Shown piece by piece: positions 59,801 through 64,000 of a stretch of 64,000 bases of DNA (the first letter of the stretch is position 1; every line of letters starts with the position of its first letter). This DNA is from Plazaster borealis (taxonomy: Eukaryota; Echinodermata; Asteroidea; Forcipulatida; Labidiasteridae), in NCBI GenBank assembly GCA_021014325.1, contig CM037459.1, positions 1,364,001 to 1,428,000 of the forward strand, read 5' to 3'. A program made the position numbers and the translations under genes. The notes under the pieces were generated by a model. It made no database searches. It saw only the letters and a program-made list of their open reading frames with translations, and was not told the origin of the DNA.

Positions 59801-62800
59801 TGGGCCCCGCCCCACTAAAAAAGAGCTGCCTAACACCAAATTTCCCAAGTACACTCACTAGAATAGGGTAGCTAAAAATCTATTTCACATGTATCATGTG
59901 TGGCTGTATCCTGTCAATTTTTGTTTAGCAGTAAATTCTTATAAGACCCTGTCTGAGAACAATTCAGAAGTATTTTTTTATTTATTTATTTATTTATTTT
60001 AAATGATCGGACATAATTCTTTGTTGGCAGGGGCCGTCCAGGGTAAGGCAAAAGTTTTAAAAACTGTCATCAAAGCGATGTGCCCTCCCAGACCCCTCCA
60101 ACAAATAGCATACATGTTTATAAAAATACAGAAGCATGAATTAAAAAAAATATGAAGACGGTGTGGCTGCACAGAGTCGGACTTCGAGAGGACATGTCAG
60201 GAAAAGACAGATGCAGAAACTACATCAACTCCAGAATTAATAACCAAAAGAATGGCAAATGATCAGGGTAGTCCAATGAGGGAACTTGAGTGCAGCGCAT
60301 AAAGCTCCAGGGGCCGCGCCCGGGTTCAGCACTTGTAGCTGACTGACCAGCCTGGGCGGCAATCACGCAGATTACCGGTCCAAATGGCTGAGACAATGCT
60401 ACACACAAACGCCATTAAGTCGGTAACTATATACTCACATCGCATCACATACAGCAAGCACGATATGGTACAAAGGTCATAGTGAGAGAAGCTCGTGATT
60501 GGACGTCAAAATGAATAATTCATTTGCTTCCCATCCTGTGTTGTCTGCAATAGGTCTGACGAAAGATTAAAATATTCATGAGCTGCATACTAGCATATCC
60601 GAGAGCCCCCCATTTTCGTCCAATATTGGACGAAAATATCAAGAAATACATTAAACCCGGAAGTTACAGACCCGTCAAGGCTGTCGGCCTGACGGCCTCC
60701 GCATGCGTGAGAGTGGTACGAGTGCGGATGACCTGCGCACAGTGTGTGTACGGGCGTCGTGCGACGTGATACACACATTACGCACAGTGTATACGGGTGG
60801 GTCGTGCGATGTGATACACACCTTTCGCACAGCGTATACGGCGTCTTTTTTGGAGTGAAAAATGCGACTGCCTTGATCAAGGCTAATGGCTAGCTGGCAA
60901 ATTGTGCCGTGATTGCGCAATCACGGCTAGGTGTCAAAGACTGCCGTGATATTGGAATCCTAACCGAGAGAGGATATACGTACGTTCTAATAGGGTTTTC
61001 GTTAAAAGGCATTGGATTGGGATAAAATATATATTTTATCGTGTTCCTTATCAAATTTATTAGTATGAAAAACTCATTTTTGTTACTGTGACGTCATCAG
61101 GTGTCAAATTACGGTAATTCAAAGCTTTAATTAGTTAATCTTTGCAGCACCACTTCTAAAGAAGTACACGGCCGATTTTCAATTTTTTTTTAGTTATATA
61201 CTTCTTCGGCATTGGAGATTAGCCTTGGGTTACCTTGACCCCATGTTGAACTTTAGTTCCGGGTCAATCGGAAGTGGGACCATATCTCATGAACTACACA
61301 GCCGATTTTCAATTTCTTTTCAGTTATAGATCCTTTGAGCATTAAAGATTGAACTTGAGTTACCGTGACCACATGTTGACCTTTACTTCCGGGTCAACCA
61401 GAAGTGAGACCATATCTTAAGAACTACACAACCGATTTTTAAACTTTGTTCAGTTTTAGACTCCTTGGGAATTGGAGATTAGCCTTGGGTAACCGTGACC
61501 CCATGTTGACCTTTACTTCCGGGTCAACCGGAAGTGGGACCATGTCTCAAGAATTACACAGCCGATTTGAAAACTTTGTTCAGTTATAGATTTCTTGGGC
61601 ATGGAAGATTAGCCTTGGGTAACCGTGACCACATGTTGACCTTTTATTTCTTGGTCAACCGGAAGTCGGACCATACTAAGAACTACACACCCGATTTTCA
61701 ATTTCTTCAGATATAAACCCTTTAAGCATTAAATGTTAGACAAGGGTTACCATGACCCCATGTTGACCTTTATTTCTGGTTAAAAAGCTCCTTTCGATTC
61801 AGTATCAGAATGAAGACCAGGTTTAGGTTTTTAGGCACACTTAAGTGAAAAAAGGGCCTGTCAAAGGTCAAGAGTCTTCTATCTTTAAATCACACCAACT
61901 TTAAAGCTTTGAAGCATTTAATCGAAGCAAAAGAACACGGAACAGCTTTGTGTTTGTTCACAAACACCTAATGTCTAGTTCTATATTTGGTTTTGGTAAC
62001 ACTATGTGTATATCTACTTGCTAGGTAGATTTTGCTCTTTGAGAACTTGTCTTTCTTTTTAGTTCTACTGCCGCAGAGTAGAATATTCGGAATTCGTGAG
62101 ACTTCATTGGATGTTTTTAATCTATACATCATTAAAAAGCTCACCAAGGACTTACCAAATGCTACACAAAGTGTGACCTCATTTGACCTTGACTTCCAGT
62201 TCAATCATCGCTTGATGAGATCACTCACGAACACATTGTTTTTGTATTTAACAAAAACTGAATATCTAATTATAATTATTTGAGGAACGTAATGTATATA
62301 AAAATATTCCTTTGTGTTAGGTATCCTTTCAGCCGTTATACTGAAAGTTTGGGATGGGCGAAAGCTGATGATTGTTGGTGGGGTTTTGGCTGCGGTGGGT
62401 TACATCGGAGCAGCTTCCTCGCAGACAGTATTACAACTCGGACTGTGGCTCACATTATCAAGTAAGTACATGACAGGGGGATCAGGAGGGCACCTGTCCC
62501 ATACATGGGGCTTGTATGCATTTTATTTTTCAAGGCAGAGTGGCATGGGACCACTTCTAGCAATCATACTACCATTGATGGCCTTCAAAGGGACAATCAA
62601 GGTGTGAAACATTGGAATGTTCTTTAAGGAAGATATCATTCAATCTAATTTTGAAATTTTGTCACAAAAAACAAAATCATTCTCATTCTATTTACTTTCT
62701 CAGCTATCGCTTCGTGTCTGAAATGTGTGTGCCTAATTTGGAAACTTCTTTCTCTATTTGTAAAGGTTTGGGACAGTCCCCAATGTACATGGTTACCATT

Positions 62801-63578
62801 ATGTCACAGCTACAGTACTTCCCAGATGATTTTGCCGCAGTTAACGGGATCACCTTAACTGGGGGCGCTGCTGGAGTGATGATTCTCCCGCTAGTGGTTG
62901 AACAACTTTTACTGATCTACGGTTGGAGAGGTGCATTGATTATCATGGGTGCCATTTCAGCTCATATCTGTGTATTCGGTGCACTCATCAGGCCACTATC
63001 CCCGGAGTACAATTATAAACCAATACAAGACTCAGGATCAAATTCGCCAACAGATAAACTCTTGGAAGACAGCAAGATTCGTAAAATTTGGAAAGCTTTC
63101 AAAGAGAAGATGGATTTTAGGTTATTCGTTGATGAGCCGCGTTTCCTCATTATTCAGTTAATCGTAACGTTGTGCGCGATAAATTTCAGTGGCTTTCACA
63201 TGTACCTCATTCCCCATGGTATTTCTCTGGGCTTCGGAGAAACATTAGCTTCACTTCTGGCCACTTTTACTGGTATTGGAGTCATGATTGGACGGCTATC
63301 GCACGGTACCTTTGTAGACCGTGGAGTAGTCCGGGCGACCGATCTTCACGCAGGAGCTTCCTTCGTAATGGCCGTAACTTTATTTCTCGTCTCGCCAGCC
63401 TCGTCGTCCTATACAACATTCGCTATTGTGGCTACTGTCGTTGGGTTTGGACTAGGCGTTGTATTCCCATTGTGTTTAGTTATGTCAGCTGATGTGCCGG
63501 ATGGAAGGGAGGTTACAGGTTTTGCTTTCATGTATCTGTGTCAAGGTGCCGGTTTACTATCAGGTTCTTATTTGTGTG
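35702..63578 (+). CDS. SLC16 monocarboxylate transporter-like gene, copy C (exons 1-3; exon 4 outside window)
   Basis: Exons are 35702-35888, 62321-62461 and 62766-63578, all with GT/AG borders and the same lengths and phases as copy A. The 380 codons in view are open. Predicted role: 12-helix MFS carrier in the plasma membrane, SLC16 type, moving small monocarboxylates or related metabolites; substrate unknown. Key points: TM1 after NPWRWMILL, YFPDDFAAVNGIT at 127-139 entering TM5, YGWRG at 161-165, FGALIRP at 180-186 ending TM6, a ~45-residue charged loop (187-233), R286 in GIGVMIGR and D294. The family usually has basic residues after YF in the TM5 motif; here they are acidic (DD). Intron 1 is 26.4 kb and filled with transposons. 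Intron 3 sequence at the right edge matches copy B, so exon 4 should follow closely. Confidence 0.75.
38470..38625 (+). pseudogene. Non-LTR reverse transcriptase fragment
   Basis: One frame reads RGIPQGSVVGPLAYTLYS from about 38473. A second frame, offset by a frameshift, reads GYPMIMYADDTQFNIIL at 38556-38606. The PQG and YADD motifs are RT palm motifs typical of CR1/L2-type retrotransposons. The segment between is shortened and carries stops. Confidence 0.8.
38690..38795 (+). pseudogene. Second reverse transcriptase fragment
   Basis: SCGFPQGTTLGHLFLY at about 38695-38742, then after a frameshift YINGIINSSQK, matches the palm block following the fingers in another RT (PQG...LGPLLFLLYIN pattern). 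It differs from the first fragment in sequence and lies ~70 bp downstream, so it comes from a different element. Confidence 0.65.
38925..39378 (+). mobile_element. Diverged relative of the GGGTGCACCC MITE
   Basis: It shares AATGCTAAATATTCAAAA, AAATAGGACCAGTTTT, GAACCCCAGGTTGTGA and TTTAGTGTAGTGCACCC with the 54.6- and 58.5-kb copies. The left terminus is eroded. Confidence 0.6.
39380..40610. other. No gene recognised
   Basis: Mixed AT-rich sequence with no coding, RNA or repeat signature that I can support. Confidence 0.4.
40612..43800 (-). repeat. Family 1 minisatellite arrays and conserved body segments
   Basis: On the - strand, these hold the same ~149-bp units as 16640-19745 plus paired TGACGTCAT motifs (e.g. 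near 40808, 41140-41160, 41900-41925, 42520-42545). The segment 42780-43350 has well-preserved palindromes ACTTCCGGTTTGAACCGGAA. Confidence 0.75.
43896..44053 (-). repeat. Three tandem copies of the family 1 5' hairpin
   Basis: Hairpins at 43896-43926, 43976-43996 (starting with AGGTGTTCGTG) and 44023-44053 differ in loop sequence and are separated by A-rich spacers. Each is followed on the - strand by the CTCTTTG element sequence. Confidence 0.85.
44215..44475 (+). repeat. CTTGTGGGGTCC repeat, continuation in copy C
   Basis: It continues the array interrupted at 36918; AGCTTACGGGAGTGCCCTTG matches 20389-20408 of copy A. Confidence 0.7.
44480..45340 (+). repeat. Family 1 array remnant in copy C intron 1
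   Basis: It matches 21855-22340 of copy A (e.g. GACCACCCAAAGATAATCCA) and is broken by the 382-bp MITE at 44911-45292. Confidence 0.65.
44911..45292. mobile_element. 382-bp MITE with GTGATGCGATCAAGC ends
   Basis: The TIRs are 24 bp with one mismatch (GTGATGCGATCAAGC then A/T AAATGAGT). Sequence on either side joins to the uninterrupted form AAGTGTGACCCAATTTGACC in copy A (about 22303), giving an empty site. The target duplication is too short to fix. Confidence 0.8.
45347..45645 (+). repeat. Five tandem copies of the family 2 5' hairpin
   Basis: AGCTGTTCCGACCTAC and complement begin at 45347, 45414, 45485, 45557 and 45616, spaced 59-72 bp. Each is followed by ATTGTTTTCGTCGAGATTTT and ATT repeats. 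The apparent protein here is a translation of this repeat. Confidence 0.9.
46986..47181. mobile_element. 196-bp palindromic MITE, TAA target duplication
   Basis: The ends AGCCCAGTTCATACTTCCTG and complement are flanked by TAA (46983-46985 and 47182-47184). Arms include GTGACGTCAA-type inner repeats. 3-bp TWA duplications suggest PIF/Harbinger. The same insertion exists in the third unit near 51934-53660, so it predates the divergence of those units. Confidence 0.75.
47185..48115 (+). repeat. Internal ~470-bp tandem duplication in the Helentron body
   Basis: Blocks such as TTTGCGCAATCACC, GCAATCGATT and CTAGCGTTCAATGTTTCTT occur twice (47500-47600 and 47985-48075). The same pair is present in the third unit (53960-54060 and 54460-54560). 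Confidence 0.65.
48540..48950 (+). repeat. Minisatellite array, 130-bp unit (family 2, unit 1)
   Basis: TGGGACCATA marks recur at 48621, 48751 and 48881, exactly 130 bp apart. Units carry ACTTCCGGGTCAACCGGAAG and TTCTTTTCAGTTATAGA. Confidence 0.9.
49002..50726 (+). mobile_element. Helentron family 2, second unit (head-to-tail, no 5' hairpin)
   Basis: It starts directly after the first unit's CTAG with TTATTATTATTATTCTTTC and the usual body, and ends with its own CGGAACAGCT, hairpin and CTAG (50723-50726). It lacks the 1.8-kb segment present in units 1 and 3, so it is a shorter variant. Confidence 0.75.
49850..50690 (+). repeat. Minisatellite array, 130-bp unit (family 2, unit 2)
   Basis: Marker positions 49956, 50086, 50216, 50347, 50477 and 50607 give a 130-131-bp period over six to seven units. 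Open frames within it are repeat translations. Confidence 0.9.
51948..53571. mobile_element. 1.6-kb TG...CA insertion, possible solo LTR
   Basis: It lies inside the MITE of the third Helentron unit; unit 1 (TTCATACTTCC near 46995) gives the empty site. The 4-bp duplication ATAC flanks it (51944-51947 and 53572-53575). It starts TGTGACC and ends GGTTACA. Such ends and a 4-5-bp duplication fit a solo LTR. A 45-bp segment at its right end (GCAAGTAATTTGAATAAGTC) also occurs ~265 bp earlier (53271). No coding frame. Confidence 0.55.
55890..57640 (+). pseudogene. Degenerate transposase (Mutator/Kolobok-like), frames broken
   Basis: Successive frames join as one protein: 55890-56351, 56183-56674, 56470-56787, 56877-57506 and 57200-57640, with at least four frameshifts or stops. 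Order of features: basic N-terminus with RIYIRPSK-like text; a C-x2-C module (MMSCRKCGFHT, ~56464); GLHNTGIGAAGARRLLSAMD (~56566); TTDADGCLAHG (~57019) with an aspartate pair; LLDPPHLNRSL (~57095); GNHDLCKRHL (~57302); and ESMNHAFS (~57450). The layout of zinc ligands and acidic residues resembles metazoan proteins with a Mutator-like transposase domain; that is recall, not a search. No intron is evident. It cannot be active as it stands. Confidence 0.55.
57645..58514 (+). other. 3' non-coding part of the transposase element
   Basis: AT-rich, no gene seen. It ends at TATAGGGTGCACCC, where the palindrome could serve both as an end of the inner element and as the start of the right MITE. Confidence 0.4.
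59195..59270 (+). repeat. 13-bp minisatellite
   Basis: About six copies of CCCGAGCTACCAA, inside the hAT-like element. Thirteen is not a multiple of three, so all three frames read as similar repetitive peptides. Confidence 0.9.
60745..60842 (+). repeat. Imperfect ~45-bp tandem repeat
   Basis: GTCGTGCGACGTGATACACA and CGCACAGTGTATACGG units occur two to three times near the right end of the hAT-like element. Confidence 0.75.
61150..61935 (+). repeat. Minisatellite array, 130-bp unit (family 2, unit 3)
   Basis: Markers at 61275, 61405, 61535 and 61666 are 130-131 bp apart. Confidence 0.9.
62100..62269 (+). mobile_element. Helentron family 1 3' end before copy C exon 2
   Basis: Same end as at 22498-22501: CGAACACATTG, AACAAAAACTG and terminal CTAA at 62266-62269, 51 bp before the exon. 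Confidence 0.7.
62321..62461 (+). CDS. Copy C exon 2
   Basis: 141 nt between TGTGTTAG and GTAAGT; TM2-TM3, open and in phase. Confidence 0.85.
62766..63578 (+). CDS. Copy C exon 3
   Basis: 813 nt between TGTAAAG and GTGAGT, open throughout. It has TTA at the codon that is TGA in copy A. The continuous open frame extends upstream into the intron, but the acceptor and phase place the exon start at 62766. Confidence 0.85.
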
Positions 63579-63697
63579 GTGAGTAGTTATTTTGAATAAA
63601 GGATATTATTTGGTTTTACTCATTAAACCGATGTAAAGTACAATATAATACTCAGTAATTTCCCCGAGTCCTGTTAAAAAAATCCAAAGGCATATTA

Positions 63698-63767
63698 CTC
63701 GTGTGGGATTCGATCCCACGACCTTTGCCATTCTAGAGCAGATGTCTTACCACCTGACCACCGAGCA
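63698..63767 (-). mobile_element. tRNA-derived SINE head in copy C intron 3
   Basis: On the - strand, a box-A-like GGTGGTCAGGTGGTAAG and box B GGATCGAATCCC lie in a tRNA-sized block. The anticodon arm does not fold into a normal 5-bp stem and 7-nt loop, so it is tRNA-derived rather than a tRNA gene. Confidence 0.65.
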
Positions 63768-63880
63768 TGGGCCCGGTAGCAGTAGTTTAGAGGCAGTTCG
63801 AATCCTATGTTTTAGCAGCGGGTACCGCAAACAATAATAGATGTTAAATTTGCATCGGGGATAAAGAATATCAACCCGGG

Positions 63881-63922
63881 TTGGATTCGAACCATCGGCC
63901 TTTGCCATTCTAGAGCAGATGT
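63881..63922 (-). mobile_element. Truncated second copy of the same SINE head
   Basis: TTTGCCATTCTAGAGCAGAT is shared with 63724-63743, and a box-B-like GGATTCGAACC complement is kept; the block stops abruptly at 63922. Confidence 0.6.
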
Positions 63923-63939
63923 AATATAAGGAGTTGAAT

Positions 63940-64000
63940 ATAAGTTGATGAATAGATTACAAAGAGTTGTATTCGGTAGACATGGCACAAAGATGCTTTT
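63940..64000 (+). other. Copy C intron 3, homologous to copy B intron 3
   Basis: AGTTGTATTCGGTAGACATG matches 30945-30964. In copy B, exon 4 starts about 245 bp after this point, so copy C exon 4 is expected just beyond the window. Confidence 0.6.

Larger units (their letters stand above)
59115..60885. mobile_element. 1.77-kb hAT-like element with TAGCCTTGATCAAGGC ends
   Basis: Both ends carry TAGCCTTGATCAAGGC as inverted repeats. ATGGCTAGC (8-9 bp) flanks it at 59106-59114 and 60886-60894, and units 1 and 2 (CCATGGCTAGCTGGCAAATT near 49563) give the empty site. hAT elements make 8-bp duplications. No transposase was recognised. It carries a 13-bp minisatellite and a ~45-bp repeat. Confidence 0.8.
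50727..61978 (+). mobile_element. Helentron family 2, third unit, split by three insertions
   Basis: It begins right after the second unit's CTAG and ends at CTAG 61975-61978 after CGGAACAGCT and the GTGTTTGTTCACAAACAC hairpin. Removing the insertions at 51948-53571, 54589-58968 and 59115-60885 leaves about 3.46 kb, close to unit 1 (3.4-3.65 kb), and aligns with it block by block, which supplies an empty-site reference for each insertion. Confidence 0.75.

Noticed and set aside
60578..60920. Overlapping frames on both strands near 60.6-60.9 kb
   Set aside because: They fall in the ~45-bp repeat and terminal repeat of the hAT-like element.
63698..63767. Functional tRNA gene
   Set aside because: The anticodon arm cannot form a standard stem and loop, and a truncated second copy lies nearby, as for a SINE.

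Overview
The window is animal nuclear DNA. The genes have introns with GT/AG splice sites, and most of the sequence is transposon-derived. The protein family (SLC16 monocarboxylate transporter-like) and the repeat types (tRNA-derived SINEs, TTAA-flanked MITEs, Helitron-type elements) suggest a marine invertebrate deuterostome, with an echinoderm as my best guess. That guess rests on recall of repeat families, not on a search.

The only clear gene family is a tandem triplet of one SLC16/MFS transporter gene on the + strand, with exons of 187, 141, 813 and 116 nt (418 codons plus stop). Copy A (15501-24124) has all four exons and intact splice sites but an in-frame TGA at codon 140. Copy B (about 25640-31305) is a clear pseudogene: its start codon is deleted, a 2.3-kb hAT-like transposon splits exon 1, and exon 3 has frameshifts. 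Copy C (35702 to beyond the right edge) is open through exons 1-3; exon 4 should lie just outside the window. Upstream sequence, the start of intron 1 and a Helitron-type 3' end about 50 bp before exon 2 recur between copies, so whole segments were duplicated.

Layout: 1-9300 is a transposon cluster (a 749-bp foldback, MITEs with 9-10-bp, 4-bp and TTAA target duplications, and a 3.9-kb Harbinger-like element). 9300-15000 holds a ~105-bp tandem array, a deletion derivative of the Harbinger-like element, Helentron pieces and SINEs. 15000-24300 is copy A; 24300-33200 is copy B with nested insertions; 33200-35200 holds one 118-aa reading frame and a MITE. 35200-64000 is copy C, whose first intron (26.4 kb) was inflated mainly by two Helentron compounds of about 7 kb and 16.6 kb.

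The most interesting content is two Helentron-like (Helitron2) families. Each has a perfect 5' terminal hairpin, the same ~9-10 bp inverted near the 3' end, a 3' hairpin, a terminal CTAG, insertion in T-rich DNA, and an internal minisatellite (unit about 149 bp or 130 bp). They form head-to-tail compounds and carry tandemly duplicated 5' hairpins. Both families carry the same two palindromes, TGACGTCA (CRE-like) and CCGG-centred GGAAGT (ETS-like). Inside the largest compound sits a 4.4-kb element encoding a decayed transposase between direct copies of a 455-bp MITE.
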